Notes: generated by a model not told the origin, from the letters alone. Positions 7,436-17,570 are shown, counted from the stretch's first letter. The stretch: 59,701 nucleotides of DNA from Frankiales bacterium (GCA_025980325.1 JAICXQ010000008.1:1-59701); one strand, 5' to 3'. Made by a program: numbers and translations.

Positions 7436-8244
7436 CGGCCGCGACGATGCCGGCCGCCGACCGTCAGGTCGGTGACGACGTACGGGTCACGTTCCTGCAT
7501 GTGTTGCGGTCGGAATGGGTGCGGCTGCGATCGTTGCGCAGCACCTGGATCACGATGCTCATCACCGTCGCGCTCGTCATCGGGGTCGGTGCATTGGCCT
7601 GTTACGGCTACGTGTCGCGAGAGCATGAGGTCGAGGCAATCGACCCGACGTTCCGCAGTCTTCTTGGCTGGGTCCTCGGGCAACTCGCGTTCGGCGTTCT
7701 CGGCGTTCTTGTCGTCACCGGCGAGTACGCGACCGGAATGATCCGGGCGACGTTTACGTCGGTGCCGCAGCGGATGACGGTGTTCTTTGCTCGGCTGACC
7801 GTGTTCGTGTCGACGACGCTCGTCGTGCTGGTGCCGACCGCAATCGTGGCGTTCCTGGTTGGCCAGACGATCCTCGCGCGCAAGCACGTCGACACGACGC
7901 TCGGTGCGCCGCACGTGTGGCGCGGAGTCCTCGGTTGCGCGCTGTACCTGGCGGCGATCGGCATATTCGGAATGGGCCTCGGCTGGCTGATCCGTAACAC
8001 AGCCGGCGCGATCTTTGCGCTCGTCGGGGTGGTGTTCGTCGCGCCGATTATCGCCCAGTCGATGCCCGATCCTTGGCCCGAGCGGCTCGCGAAGTGGCTC
8101 CCGGATGGAGCCGGGCAGTCGATCATTCACGTGCACGTCGATCCCCACCGGTTCGGGCCGTGGGCGGGGTACGGCGTACTGATCGGATACGTCGTCATCG
8201 TGCTGGCGGTCGCCGCGGCGTTGCTTCGGTCGCGGGACGTCTGA
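7432..8244 (+). CDS. ABC-2 type transporter permease
   Basis: A 270-residue integral membrane protein with about six hydrophobic helices, beginning with an amphipathic N-terminal stretch (LHVLRSEWVRLRSLRSTW) that is typical of ABC-2 permeases of the export class. Between the second and third helices it carries the GEYATGMIRATFTSVP segment characteristic of these permeases. It overlaps the upstream ATPase gene by ATGA and is followed after three bases by the next gene, so the three are probably cotranscribed. Located in the cytoplasmic membrane. Confidence 0.88.
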   Translation: MTAATMPAADRQVGDDVRVTFLHVLRSEWVRLRSLRSTWITMLITVALVIGVGALACYGYVSREHEVEAIDPTFRSLLGWVLGQLAFGVLGVLVVTGEYATGMIRATFTSVPQRMTVFFARLTVFVSTTLVVLVPTAIVAFLVGQTILARKHVDTTLGAPHVWRGVLGCALYLAAIGIFGMGLGWLIRNTAGAIFALVGVVFVAPIIAQSMPDPWPERLAKWLPDGAGQSIIHVHVDPHRFGPWAGYGVLIGYVVIVLAVAAALLRSRDV

Positions 8245-8247
8245 CAC

Positions 8248-8850
8248 ATGGCTTTGGACGCCGACGAGTTCTACGCGCACGCGCTCGCGGCCGCCGACAC
8301 CGACGGGCGGCTGCCGCTGTCGCGGATGACCGGCTGGGAGATCAGCCCGTTCGAACCGGATGGCCTGCGGGTCTCGCCGCTGCGGCCGCCGGTGCTTCCC
8401 GAGCCGCCGCGTGCGGGCGAGGATCCGTCCGACTGCTTCTCCTGCCGCGCGCGCGACGAGGGGATCTGGCTCGATTCGCGTTGGCGGCTCACGCGGATCG
8501 GGGGGGTCGGCGTGCCGCTCGTGTTGATGCTGCATCCGCGCGAGCACTACGACCTCGCGGATCTGCCCGACGACCTCGCCGGCGAGCTCGGCGTGCTGTC
8601 CGCGCACATCGCCCGGCACATGGAAGCGCTGCCGCACATCGCCCGCGCGCACGTCTACCGGATCGGCGACGGCGGCGCGCACCTGCACGTCTGGTTCTTC
8701 GCCCGGCCGGAGGGTCAGCGGCAGATGCTCGGCTCCTGGCTCGTCGTCTGGGACGACCTGCTGCCGGAGTATCCGGCCGATCCCGCCGATGCCGACGCCG
8801 CGGCCGTCGCGACGGCTTTGGCCGCGTCGTACGGAGGTTCGGCCGGCTGA
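8248..8850 (+). CDS. HIT-like conserved protein with a CxxC pair
   Basis: A 200-residue soluble protein. Two features stand out: a Cys pair C63-X2-C66 (DCFSCRARDEGIW) and, at residues 142-152, GGAHLHVWFFA, which looks like a degenerate histidine-triad motif with H145 and H147 spaced as in HIT hydrolases. HIT enzymes act on nucleotide phosphate linkages, often with a zinc-binding Cys/His set in the N-terminal half, and the arrangement here fits that outline. The function is not established. It starts three bases after the permease gene, hence probably the last gene of that operon. It is convergent with the acetyltransferase gene. Confidence 0.6.
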   Translation: MALDADEFYAHALAAADTDGRLPLSRMTGWEISPFEPDGLRVSPLRPPVLPEPPRAGEDPSDCFSCRARDEGIWLDSRWRLTRIGGVGVPLVLMLHPREHYDLADLPDDLAGELGVLSAHIARHMEALPHIARAHVYRIGDGGAHLHVWFFARPEGQRQMLGSWLVVWDDLLPEYPADPADADAAAVATALAASYGGSAG

Positions 8851-8895
8851 GCCGGTCCCCTGACCCCGGCACAAGTGGCGACGACCCGGGGCGGG

Positions 8896-9372
8896 CTAGC
8901 CGGTGCCGAGGGTCTGCAGCGCGTCGCCGGCCAGCCGCCAGACGGTCCATTCGTCCATCGGCTTCGCGCCCAGGGTTTCGTAGAAGCCCTGGGCCGGCGT
9001 GTTCCAGTCGAGGACGGCCCATTCGACCCGGCCGTAGCCCCGGTCGACCGCGATCCGCGCGAGCTCGGTCAGCAGCGCGCGGCCATGACCACCGCCGCGC
9101 GCGGCCGGCCGGACGAACAGGTCCTCGAGGTAAATGCCGTGCGTGCCCAGCCACGTGGAGAAGTTGACGAAGTACACCGCGAACCCGACGACCTCGCCCG
9201 CGCCTTCGTCGACGGCGACCAGGCAATGCACCCGCGGCGACGGCCCGAACAGCGCCGTACGCAACGACTCCTCGGTCGCGACCACCGCATCGGGTTCGCG
9301 CTCGTACGTCGCCAGCTCGCGGACGAGCGCGAGGACGACCGGTACGTCGTCCGGAACCGCGGCCCGGATCAA
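8896..9372 (-). CDS. GNAT-family N-acetyltransferase coupled to sodN
   Basis: A 158-residue GNAT protein, which would transfer an acetyl group from acetyl-CoA. The N-terminal IRAAVPDDVPVVLALVRELA, the LEDLFVRPAARGGGHGRALL acetyl-CoA loop (the R-X-X-G-X-G/A element) and the C-terminal WNTPAQGFYETLGA motif are diagnostic; the last is common in diamine/spermidine-type and thialysine acetyltransferases. The TTG at 9372 is chosen because TTGA overlaps the sodN stop by four bases, implying translational coupling to the nickel superoxide dismutase. No other in-frame start fits the family N-terminus. The substrate is unknown. Confidence 0.82.
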   Translation of the reverse strand: MIRAAVPDDVPVVLALVRELATYEREPDAVVATEESLRTALFGPSPRVHCLVAVDEGAGEVVGFAVYFVNFSTWLGTHGIYLEDLFVRPAARGGGHGRALLTELARIAVDRGYGRVEWAVLDWNTPAQGFYETLGAKPMDEWTVWRLAGDALQTLGTG

Positions 9373-9770
9373 CCTTGCTTGGTCTCCCAGAAGATCTTGT
9401 CGATCTCGGCGATCTTGTCGAGCAGCTTCTGCGCCTCCGCCGGGTCGACCGTGCCCTTCGCGCCGGCGGTGCCGGCGAGCTTCGTGGCCTCGTTGAACAG
9501 CTGGTGCAGCTCGGGGTATTTCTCGAAGTGCGGCGGCTTGAAGTAGTCGGTCCACAACACCCACAGGTGGTGCTTCACGAGCTCGGCACGCTGCTCTTTG
9601 ATGAGCAGCGCGCGGGTGCGGAAGACCGGGTCCTCGTTGCCCTGGTACTTCTCGCAGATGGCCTTCACCGACTCCGCCTCGATGCGCGCCTGCGCCGGGT
9701 CGTAAATGCCACAGGGAAGGTCGCAGTGTGCGGAGACGACGGTGCGGGGCGCGAGCAGCCGACGCAACAT
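9369..9770 (-). CDS. sodN: Nickel-type superoxide dismutase precursor
   Basis: A 133-residue precursor. The nickel hook HCDLPCGIY begins at residue 15; cleavage after the 14-residue leader (MLRRLLAPRTVVSA) exposes the His1 amine needed with Cys2 and Cys6 to bind nickel. The remainder (AQARIEAESVKAI, HHLWVLWTDYFKPPHFEKYP, KIFWETK) matches the four-helix family along its whole length. The enzyme dismutes superoxide to oxygen and hydrogen peroxide, usually in the cytosol as a hexamer. The ATG is preceded by GGAGG. The divergent gene 9799-10179 encodes the likely leader peptidase. Nickel-dependent control by a Nur-type repressor is known in Streptomyces; no such site could be recognised with confidence here. 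Confidence 0.97.
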   Translation of the reverse strand: MLRRLLAPRTVVSAHCDLPCGIYDPAQARIEAESVKAICEKYQGNEDPVFRTRALLIKEQRAELVKHHLWVLWTDYFKPPHFEKYPELHQLFNEATKLAGTAGAKGTVDPAEAQKLLDKIAEIDKIFWETKQG

Positions 9771-9798
9771 GGGTCCTCCAAGTGTCGATGCGGTGTCT

Positions 9799-10179
9799 GT
9801 GCCGGAGTGGTACGAACGCGACACTATCGCCGTGCGTTTCGCCGTCGGCCGGGTGCTGGTGCAAGGCCCGTCGATGGCGCCGACGCTGCGCCACGGCGAC
9901 CAGCTGCTCGTGGTCCGGCGGCGTACGGCGAAGCCGGGCCGGGTCGTCGTCGTACGGCTGGCCGCGGCGCCCGGCGGGCTCGGTGTCAAGCGGCTGGTGC
10001 GAGTGGTGGACGGCGGTGCGCTGTGGGTCGAGGGGGACAACCCGTTCGGCAGCGCCGACAGCCGGTCGCTCGGGCCGCAGCCGGCCGATGCGCTGGTCGG
10101 CGTCGCGATTGCCCGGATTTGGCCTCGACCCCGCGTGTTCACCAGGTCGGCGGCGACCGGTCGGGCCATATCGATCTAG
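9799..10179 (+). CDS. sodX: SodX-like S26 signal peptidase for Ni-SOD maturation
   Basis: About 126 residues of an S26-family serine/lysine peptidase. The nucleophile serine lies in QGPSMAPTLRHGDQLLV and the general-base lysine in GLGVKRLVRV; the later box GDNPFGSADSRSLG is also conserved. There is no obvious transmembrane anchor, as in the SodX group that removes the leader of nickel superoxide dismutase, and the gene is divergent from sodN. The start is uncertain: GTG codons at 9793, 9799 and 9832 are all possible, and an ATG at 9769 would overlap the sodN ATG in the palindrome CATG. A weak sodN -10 (TAGTGT on the minus strand, 9826-9821) would fall inside the longer forms, which may favour the start at 9832. 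Confidence 0.8.
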   Translation: MPEWYERDTIAVRFAVGRVLVQGPSMAPTLRHGDQLLVVRRRTAKPGRVVVVRLAAAPGGLGVKRLVRVVDGGALWVEGDNPFGSADSRSLGPQPADALVGVAIARIWPRPRVFTRSAATGRAISI

Positions 10180-10250
10180 TCACTCGGGCCGGGCGAAATG
10201 GACCCGACGGGGGATGCAGCGCTCCCGGCGATCTTGCCGATGGTCCGGAC

Positions 10251-10913
10251 GTGACCGCTGTCGCCGTGGGCTCGTCGTACGGCGTCGCACGCCCCAAGGC
10301 CGTCGCGCCGGCCGGGGTCGCGACGCCGCTCCGGCGTCTCGCCGGCACGTTCCACGAGCCCAACGCGTGGACCGTGAGCCTGCTGCTCGCGACCGGTCTG
10401 GTCATCATCGCCCGGCACCCGATCGCGCACCTGCTCGGCACCGAGGTCGACTCGACGCCGGCGACGACCATCCAGGCGCCCGCGGCCGTCGTGGGATCGT
10501 CCGCGGTGACCCCGTCGGCACCGACGCTGTCGGCCGGCGTCGCCGTGCCGACGCACGCCCCGGTCGACCCGTTCCGGCCGCTCGTCTCGAACGCCGGCAA
10601 GCTGCTCGCGCCGGCCCCGCTCGCGACCAGCGCGCCAACGAGCAACACCTCCACGATCACCGGAGTGAAGGACGCGGCCACGGCCGCCGGCGTGACGCCC
10701 ACCACCACCACAAGTGCGTGCGCCGGCGCCGTGCACCGCGTCGTCTCCGGCGACACGCTGTGGACCCTCGCGGCCCGAGCGGTCGGCAGCACCGACACCG
10801 GTCGGGTGACGCTCGCGTGGCACCGGTTGTACGCCGCCAACCGCGCGACGCTCGGTACGAACCCGGCGCTGTTGCAGATCGGCGCGCAGCTCTGCGTGCC
10901 GACGAAGCTCTAG
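10251..10913 (+). CDS. Membrane-anchored LysM-domain protein
   Basis: A 220-residue protein with a hydrophobic segment near residues 40-55 (VSLLLATGLVIIARHP), a long Pro/Ala/Thr-rich linker (about 65-158) and a C-terminal LysM domain (about 162-217: HRVVSGDTLWTLAARAVGS, ending LQIGAQLCVP). LysM modules bind peptidoglycan, so the protein probably spans the membrane and contacts the cell wall. A cysteine at 157 and one near the end may form a disulfide. GTG at 10251 is the first start of the coherent region; it lacks a strong ribosome site. The stop codon directly abuts that of the convergent ABC ATPase gene. Confidence 0.75.
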   Translation: MTAVAVGSSYGVARPKAVAPAGVATPLRRLAGTFHEPNAWTVSLLLATGLVIIARHPIAHLLGTEVDSTPATTIQAPAAVVGSSAVTPSAPTLSAGVAVPTHAPVDPFRPLVSNAGKLLAPAPLATSAPTSNTSTITGVKDAATAAGVTPTTTTSACAGAVHRVVSGDTLWTLAARAVGSTDTGRVTLAWHRLYAANRATLGTNPALLQIGAQLCVPTKL

Positions 10914-11681
10914 TCAGAGCACCTTCGACAGGAACGCTTTCGTCCGGTCGTGTTGCGGGTTGGTGAGCACCTGCTTCGGCGGACCGGATTCGACGACGAC
11001 GCCGTCGTCCATGAAGACGAGCGCGTCACCGACTTCGCGGGCGAAACCGATCTCGTGCGTCACCACGATCATCGTCATGCCGCTGGTCGCGAGGTCGCGC
11101 ATCACGTCGAGCACCTCACCGACGAGCTCCGGGTCGAGTGCACTCGTCGGTTCGTCGAACAGCATCAGCTTCGGATCCATCGCGAGTGCGCGCGCGATCG
11201 CGACGCGTTGTTGCTGACCCCCGGAGAGCTGGCGCGGGTAGGTGTCTTCCCGGCCGCTCAGGCCCACGCGGTCGAGCAGTTCGCGGCCGCGCTTGTCCGC
11301 TGCCTTGGGTGACATGCGCTTGACCCGTACCGGCGCTTCGACGATGTTGCCGAGCGCGGTCATGTGCGGGAACAGGTTGAACCGCTGGAACACCATGCCG
11401 ATCTCGGCTCGCTTGCGCGCGACCTCGGCCTCGCGCAGCTCGTACAGTCTCTCGCCGCGCTGCTCGTACCCGACCAGCTCGCCGTCGACGACCAACCGGC
11501 CGGCGTCGACCTTCTCCAAGTGGTTGATGCATCGCAGGAACGTCGATTTGCCCGAACCCGACGGGCCGAGCACGCACATGACTTCGCCGCGGGTCGCGAC
11601 CAGGTCGATGCCGCGCAACACCTCGACGAGACCGAAGCGCTTGCGTACGCCTTCGGCCCGGACCATGACGTCCGTGGTCAT
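10914..11681 (-). CDS. Polar amino-acid ABC transporter, ATP-binding protein (GlnQ-like)
   Basis: A 255-residue ATPase of the HisP/GlnQ family. Walker A is GPSGSGKST, the Q-loop lies in [18 protein letters not shown] (typical of polar amino-acid importers), the signature is LSGGQQQR, Walker B is [14 protein letters not shown], and the switch is VVTHE. It energises uptake through the permease encoded immediately upstream on the same strand; its ATG overlaps that stop as ATGA. With the binding protein at 12583-13470 the three genes form a complete importer operon. Confidence 0.93.
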   Translation of the reverse strand: MTTDVMVRAEGVRKRFGLVEVLRGIDLVATRGEVMCVLGPSGSGKSTFLRCINHLEKVDAGRLVVDGELVGYEQRGERLYELREAEVARKRAEIGMVFQRFNLFPHMTALGNIVEAPVRVKRMSPKAADKRGRELLDRVGLSGREDTYPRQLSGGQQQRVAIARALAMDPKLMLFDEPTSALDPELVGEVLDVMRDLATSGMTMIVVTHEIGFAREVGDALVFMDDGVVVESGPPKQVLTNPQHDRTKAFLSKVL

Positions 11682-12568
11682 CGCCCGACCCAGCCGCGGA
11701 CCCGTTGGATCGGCGTCGGAGCGAGTGCGCGCGCAGCACCGCGGGCGAAGTAACGCTCGAGGTAGTACTGCCCGACCGTGAGCACCGACGTCATCGCGAG
11801 GTACCAGATGCTGATGACGATGAACAGCGGGATCACCTGGAACGTGCGCGAGCCGATGATCTGCGCGGTGAACGTGAGTTCGGCGTAACCGATGACACTC
11901 ACGATCGACGTCGTCTTCAACATCGAGATCGTCTCGTTGCCGGTCGGCGGGATGACGACCCGCATCGCCTGCGGCAGCACGACCCGGCGCATCGTGAGCA
12001 TCCGGGTCATGCCGAGTGCCTGCGCCGCCTCGGTCTGGCCCTCGTCGACCGACAGGATCCCGGCACGCACGATCTCCGCCATGTACGCGCCTTCGTTCAG
12101 CCCCAGCCCGAGCATCGCCGCGCCGAACTGCGTGATGAGCGTCTTCGGATCGGTGTGGAACCACGAAGGGCCGAACGGCACCCCGACCGACAGCGAGTGC
12201 ATGACCGCGGGCAGGTTGTACCAGAACAAGACCTGCACCAGCACCGGCGTGCCGCGGAAGAACCAGACGTACACCCACGCGCAACCGCTGACGATCGGGT
12301 TCGCGGACAACCGCATGACCGCGAGCACCACCCCGAGGGTGACGCCGATGAGCATCGCGAGCGCCGTCAGCACGAGAGTGCGGCGCGCGGACGCGACGAT
12401 CGTCGGGTCGAACAGGTAGTGCCAGACGACGTGCCAATGCAAGCCGTCGGTGGCGGCCAGCCAATGCCCGAGCATCGCCGCCAGCACGAGCAGCACGACG
12501 GCCGCCACCCACCGGCCCGGATGGCGCACGGGTACGACCGGCAGGTCGCTCGCGCGATCGCTGCTCAC
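11678..12568 (-). CDS. Polar amino-acid ABC transporter, permease (HisM family)
   Basis: A 296-residue permease with about five or six transmembrane helices. It carries the family coupling loop ([24 protein letters not shown] then [19 protein letters not shown]), where the EAA element docks on the ATPase. The HisM/GlnP family imports polar amino acids. The N-terminus is somewhat long with a basic cytosolic segment. GTG at 12568 follows the binding-protein stop by 14 bases; the end overlaps the ATPase start. Confidence 0.92.
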   Translation of the reverse strand: MSSDRASDLPVVPVRHPGRWVAAVVLLVLAAMLGHWLAATDGLHWHVVWHYLFDPTIVASARRTLVLTALAMLIGVTLGVVLAVMRLSANPIVSGCAWVYVWFFRGTPVLVQVLFWYNLPAVMHSLSVGVPFGPSWFHTDPKTLITQFGAAMLGLGLNEGAYMAEIVRAGILSVDEGQTEAAQALGMTRMLTMRRVVLPQAMRVVIPPTGNETISMLKTTSIVSVIGYAELTFTAQIIGSRTFQVIPLFIVISIWYLAMTSVLTVGQYYLERYFARGAARALAPTPIQRVRGWVGR

Positions 12569-12582
12569 GGCGACAGCACGGC

Positions 12583-13470
12583 TTAGCTGGTGGCGCCGTT
12601 GAGGCCGAACGAGCTAACCGCGCCGGCCTGCACTCCCCACTTCTGGAGGATCTGCTCGTACGTGCCCTTCTGCGCGAGGTCGGCGAGCGCCATCGAAATC
12701 GCTTCGGCGAGACCGGCGTGCGCGGTGTCCTTCGGAACGGCGATCCCGTACGGCGCGGTGCCGTAGATCTTGCCGACGATCACGAACTGACCACCCGACT
12801 GCTTCGCGACGTAGGAGTTGACCGGCGAGTCGGCGAGCACGACGTCGGCGCGGCCGGACGAGAGCGCGAGGTTGACCTCGTTCTGGTCCGGCAACGCGAG
12901 GATCGTGAGCTTGCACTTCTTCGACTGAGCGGTGACGTCGTCGAGTTGGGTCGTGCCCTTCTCGACCGCGACGTTCTTCCCGCAGAGGTCCGCGACCGTG
13001 CTCGGGTTGAGCGACGATCCCTTCTTCACCATGAACGACGTGCCGGCGCTGAAGTAGTCGACCATGTCGACGACCTGCTCGCGCTTCTTGTTGTCGGTGA
13101 ACGACGACATGCCCAAGTCGTAGCGGCTGCCCAGCGCCGGGATGATCGTGTCGAAGCCGGCGTTGACGAACTGGAACGTCAGCCCGAGGTCCTTGCCGAT
13201 GGCCACGCCGAGGTCGACGTCCATCCCTTGCACCGTCTTGTTGTCCGCGGCGAAGAACTCGTTCGGCGGGTACGACGCGTCCGCGGCGACTTTCAGCGTG
13301 CCGCCGTGCTGGAGACCCGCCGGAAGCTTCGCGATGGCCGCGGCGTCAGTGCTGCCGCCGGAGTTCTTGACGTTGCCGCCGGACGAGCCGCCGCTGCTAC
13401 TGCAGGCGCTGAGGACGAGGGTCGCGACGATGGAGACGGCGGCGAGGGCGAGCGACGGGCGGCGGGACAC
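12583..13470 (-). CDS. Amino-acid ABC transporter substrate-binding lipoprotein
   Basis: A 295-residue lipoprotein. The signal peptide ends in a lipobox (VLSAC) with Cys23 as the lipidated residue, followed by a Ser/Gly/Asn-rich spacer. The mature part is an SBP_bac_3 periplasmic-binding fold: [47 protein letters not shown] and the closing [10 protein letters not shown]. These proteins deliver amino acids to the HisM-type permease. GTG at 13470 has GGAGG upstream. It is the first gene of the importer operon; 189 bases separate it from the divergent malic enzyme gene, which must hold both promoters. The specific ligand cannot be read from sequence. Confidence 0.93.
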   Translation of the reverse strand: MSRRPSLALAAVSIVATLVLSACSSSGGSSGGNVKNSGGSTDAAAIAKLPAGLQHGGTLKVAADASYPPNEFFAADNKTVQGMDVDLGVAIGKDLGLTFQFVNAGFDTIIPALGSRYDLGMSSFTDNKKREQVVDMVDYFSAGTSFMVKKGSSLNPSTVADLCGKNVAVEKGTTQLDDVTAQSKKCKLTILALPDQNEVNLALSSGRADVVLADSPVNSYVAKQSGGQFVIVGKIYGTAPYGIAVPKDTAHAGLAEAISMALADLAQKGTYEQILQKWGVQAGAVSSFGLNGATS

Positions 13471-13659
13471 GGGACCTCCGAAGGGTGGCGCAGTGGTCAG
13501 GCGGGTACATCCTGCCAGCCGGAGCCGCTCGACGTGCGTGGCATGTCGGTGTGCGAGGATTACCCGCACATCGGGTGACCCCCGCGTCATGTCGAGAGCC
13601 GGACCGGCTGTCGTTCGCTTCTCCGGGCTTCTTCGCCCGGTGACCGTGGAGAGTTGCCG

Positions 13660-14811
<1,152 letters not shown>

Positions 14812-14839
14812 CCGGCGCGCGGTGGTTAGGGTCGGGCGC

Positions 14840-15808
14840 ATGCTCGCCGCGTACGCCGCTCGAACCTCGGCCGACGATCCGCTGTCCGCGCTCGAGGTCG
14901 GTGACCGGCCGGAGCCGGAGAAGCGCGACGGCTGGACGACCGTGACGGTGAAGGCCGCGTCGCTCAACCACCACGACCTGTTCGCGTTGCGCGGTGTCGC
15001 GCTGTCGGCGGATCAGACGCCGATGATCCTGGGCGGTGACGCCGCCGGCATCGACGAGGACGGCAACGAGGTCGTCGTGCACTCCGTCATCGGCGATCCC
15101 GACGCGGGCGGTGGAGACGAGACACTCGATCCGCGCCGGTCGCTGCTCTCCGAGCGGTACGACGGAACCCTCGCCGAGCTCGTCGCGGTGCCGCGCCGCA
15201 ACCTCGTGCCGAAGCCGGCCGAGTTGTCGTTCGAAGAAGCCGCGTGCCTGCCGACCGCATGGCTGACGGCGTACAAGATGTTGTTCTCGCGGGCTGGCAT
15301 CCGGCCGGGGGACACGGTGCTGGTGCAGGGCGCCGGCGGCGGGGTCGCGACCGCGGCGATCGCCCTGGGTCGGGCGGCCGGGCTGCGCGTGTGGGCGACC
15401 AGCCGGCACGAGTCGAAGCGCTCGCGAGCGGTCGAGTGGGGCGCGCACGAGGCGTTCGAGACCGGTGCGAAGCTGCCGGGAAAAGTCGACGCGGTGCTGG
15501 AAAGCGTCGGCGCGGCGACCTGGCAGCACTCGCTGCGCTCGGTGCGGCCGGGCGGGCGGATCGTCGTCTGCGGCGCGACCAGCGGCTACACGGTCGAGAC
15601 CGAGCTGCCGCGCGTGTTCTTCACCCAGGTCGACATCGTCGGCTCGACGATGGGCACCCGCGTCGAGCTCGCGAAGTTGCTGGCGTTCCTCGTCGTCAGC
15701 GGCGTGCGGCCGGTGATCGACAGCACGTTCCCGCTCGCCGCCGCGCGCTCGGGATTCGAACGGTTGCTCGACGACGGCTTGTTTGGCAAGGTCGTGCTCG
15801 TGCCCTAG
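14840..15808 (+). CDS. Zinc-less MDR-family (quinone oxidoreductase-like) dehydrogenase
   Basis: A 322-residue medium-chain dehydrogenase/reductase. It has the GroES-like N-terminal domain (SLNHHDLFALRG, MILGGDAAGIDEDGNEV), the YDGTLAEL segment and a Rossmann region with VQGAGGGVATAAIALGRAAG. The cysteines and glutamate that bind catalytic and structural zinc in alcohol dehydrogenases are absent, so it is likelier a NADPH:quinone or enoyl reductase type. It follows the malic enzyme gene by 28 bases and precedes the sugar-dehydrogenase gene by 24, suggesting cotranscription. The substrate is unknown. Confidence 0.85.
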   Translation: MLAAYAARTSADDPLSALEVGDRPEPEKRDGWTTVTVKAASLNHHDLFALRGVALSADQTPMILGGDAAGIDEDGNEVVVHSVIGDPDAGGGDETLDPRRSLLSERYDGTLAELVAVPRRNLVPKPAELSFEEAACLPTAWLTAYKMLFSRAGIRPGDTVLVQGAGGGVATAAIALGRAAGLRVWATSRHESKRSRAVEWGAHEAFETGAKLPGKVDAVLESVGAATWQHSLRSVRPGGRIVVCGATSGYTVETELPRVFFTQVDIVGSTMGTRVELAKLLAFLVVSGVRPVIDSTFPLAAARSGFERLLDDGLFGKVVLVP

Positions 15809-15832
15809 CTCGCCGCACAACGAGGAGCGAAG

Positions 15833-17047
15833 ATGCGTCGGTTCCGGGCCTTGGCCGTCACCAGTGCGTTGGTCGCGACCGTTGTCGGCTACGCGCCGCC
15901 CGCGGCGCTCGGCGGCGCGACGATCTCCCCGTCGCAGGTGACCGTCGGATTGGTGAAGGTGGCCGGCGGGTTCACGAAGCCGACGTACGTCACGTCGTCG
16001 CGCGACCAGCAGTACCGGCTGTTCGTGGTCGAGCAGGGCGGGCTGGTGAAGGTCGTGCGCGGCAGCACCGTGCAGAGCACGCCCTACCTCAACCTGACGT
16101 CGCGGATCACCACCAGCGGCACCGAGCAGGGTCTGCTGAGCATCGTCTTCCACCCGGACTTCGTCCGGTACCCGTTCGTCTACGCCGCGTACACGCGCAA
16201 GAGCGACGGCGCGCTGGTGGTCTCGCGGTTCACCGCGTCGTCGTACAAGGCGTCGTCGGTGTCGGCGGCGACCGAGCGCGTCATCCTCGTCGCGCCGCAC
16301 CCGAAGTACCCCAACCACAACGGCGGACAGTTGCAGTTCAGCCCGGCCGATCACGACCTCTACATCAGCACGGGTGACGGTGGCGGTGGCGGCGATCCGT
16401 TCCGCAACGCGGAGAACTTCTCGTCGTTGCTCGGCAAGATCCTGCGGATCAACGTGGACGCGACTTGCGGCGGCAAGCCGTACTGCATCCCGGCCGGCAA
16501 CCCGTTCGCGCGGTCGACGTCGACGACCGTCCGCAAGGAGATCTACGACTACGGCCTGCGCAACCCGTGGCGGTACTCGTTCGACCGGGCCGACGCGACG
16601 ATGTGGATCGGCGACGTCGGGCAGAACACGTGGGAGGAGATCGACCACGCGAACACCGCCGGCGGCCACGACCTCGGCTGGTCCTGCAAGGAGGCGTACG
16701 CGACGTACAACTCGAACGCGTGCACGATCAACAGGCGCACCCGCAGCTGGGCGCACCCGGTCGCCGACTACAACCACGGCTCCAACGACTCGATCGGCTG
16801 CGCGGTCATCGGCGGCTACGCGTATCACGGTCCGACGTATCCGTTCGCCCACTGGCTCTATGTCTTCACCGACTACTGCACCGCGACGATCTGGGCCATC
16901 GGTCACGACGCGAGCGGTATCTCCACGACAGCGGTCGTCGGTCACGGCACCGGCAACCCGACCGGGTTCGGCGAGAGCGAAGGCGCCGACATCTACGAGG
17001 TGAACCAGGACGGGAATCTCTACCACGTCACGTTCACCAAGCACTGA
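15833..17047 (+). CDS. Secreted PQQ-type glucose/sorbosone dehydrogenase-like protein
   Basis: A 404-residue exported protein with a signal peptide (residues 1 to about 28, ending near GGATIS) and a six-bladed GSDH propeller. Typical motifs are GFTKPTYVTSSRDQQYRLFVVEQGG, TEQGLLSIVFHPDF, NHNGGQLQFSPADHDLYIS, GDGGGGGDPFRNA, and GLRNPWRYSFDR with MWIGDVGQNTWEEI. In characterised members the His in NHNGG and calcium/PQQ ligands lie in these same loops, and the enzyme oxidises aldoses outside the cell. Whether this organism makes PQQ is not known from the window, so it may be a non-catalytic relative. A GAGGAG-like ribosome site precedes the ATG. Confidence 0.87.
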   Translation: MRRFRALAVTSALVATVVGYAPPAALGGATISPSQVTVGLVKVAGGFTKPTYVTSSRDQQYRLFVVEQGGLVKVVRGSTVQSTPYLNLTSRITTSGTEQGLLSIVFHPDFVRYPFVYAAYTRKSDGALVVSRFTASSYKASSVSAATERVILVAPHPKYPNHNGGQLQFSPADHDLYISTGDGGGGGDPFRNAENFSSLLGKILRINVDATCGGKPYCIPAGNPFARSTSTTVRKEIYDYGLRNPWRYSFDRADATMWIGDVGQNTWEEIDHANTAGGHDLGWSCKEAYATYNSNACTINRRTRSWAHPVADYNHGSNDSIGCAVIGGYAYHGPTYPFAHWLYVFTDYCTATIWAIGHDASGISTTAVVGHGTGNPTGFGESEGADIYEVNQDGNLYHVTFTKH

Positions 17048-17122
17048 ACCTCCCTAGATTTCGGCGGCGGAGGACCGACAGGATGGGCTTGCCGTTCCGC
17101 CACAATCTTGGAGGTCAGTTCC

Positions 17123-17296
17123 ATGCACAAGCTCATGGCGACGCTGTCCGTGATGGTCATGCTTTCCGGCGGAGCCGCCGCGACGATTGCGGAGACGGCA
17201 GCACCGGCCAGCCCGCAGGCCGTCGTATGTGCGTCGCCGATCAACCCGGTGGTCAACTACGTCGTGCAAACGGTGTGCTCCAAGTTTGGTCCGTGA
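17123..17296 (+). CDS. Small secreted peptide with two cysteines
   Basis: A 57-residue protein starting MHKLMATLSVMVMLSGG, a clear signal peptide that probably ends near ETAAPA. The mature part is only about 25-30 residues, with two cysteines separated by 16 residues (VVCASP ... VCSKFGP) that could form a disulfide. A strong GGAGG site is placed for the ATG at 17123. There is no recognised family. It heads a run of small exported or membrane proteins before the DUF4157 gene. Confidence 0.6.
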   Translation: MHKLMATLSVMVMLSGGAAATIAETAAPASPQAVVCASPINPVVNYVVQTVCSKFGP

Positions 17297-17363
17297 GCAC
17301 GCTTTCCGTCTGAACCGCCGGGTAGACGAGTCCGTGGTGATGGCGACGGAAGGAGAGCGCACT

Positions 17364-17570
17364 ATGCGCAACCGCTTGGTGTTGGTGTTGTTGGCACTGG
17401 TGTTCGCACCGACGTTGGTGGCGTGTAGCGGCTCTTCTTCCCCGTCCAAATCACCCGGGCCGAGCGGTGGCGGGTCGACCGCTGCTTGCACGATCCCGCA
17501 GAACAACGGCGGCGACCATGACGCGGACAACAATGGCGGACCCGACGACGGTGACGGCTGCGACCGGTAG
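17364..17570 (+). CDS. Small acidic lipoprotein
   Basis: A 68-residue lipoprotein: signal peptide MRNRLVLVLLALVFAPTLVAC with the lipobox LVAC, then a Ser/Pro/Gly spacer and an Asp/Asn/Gly-rich acidic end (GGDHDADNNGGPDDGDGCDR) that resembles calcium-binding Asp-rich loops. Two further cysteines occur in the mature part. AAGGAGA precedes the ATG. Its 3' end overlaps the following membrane-protein gene by 38 bases. Function unknown. Confidence 0.6.
   Translation: MRNRLVLVLLALVFAPTLVACSGSSSPSKSPGPSGGGSTAACTIPQNNGGDHDADNNGGPDDGDGCDR

Noticed and set aside
8851-8895. Terminator between the convergent genes
   Set aside because: Only a short CCCGG/CCGGG pairing with a long loop and no T-run was found.
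8073-9226. Long Arg-rich reading frames on both strands over the HIT-like and GNAT genes
   Set aside because: Composition is that of frame-shifted GC-rich DNA, without domain or start-site support; the genes reported in the other frames match known families.
15833-17047. Link between the PQQ-type dehydrogenase and the mftF-like gene as one redox-cofactor system
   Set aside because: They are 40 kb apart, the dehydrogenase is secreted, and mycofactocin enzymes are cytosolic oxidoreductases of other families.
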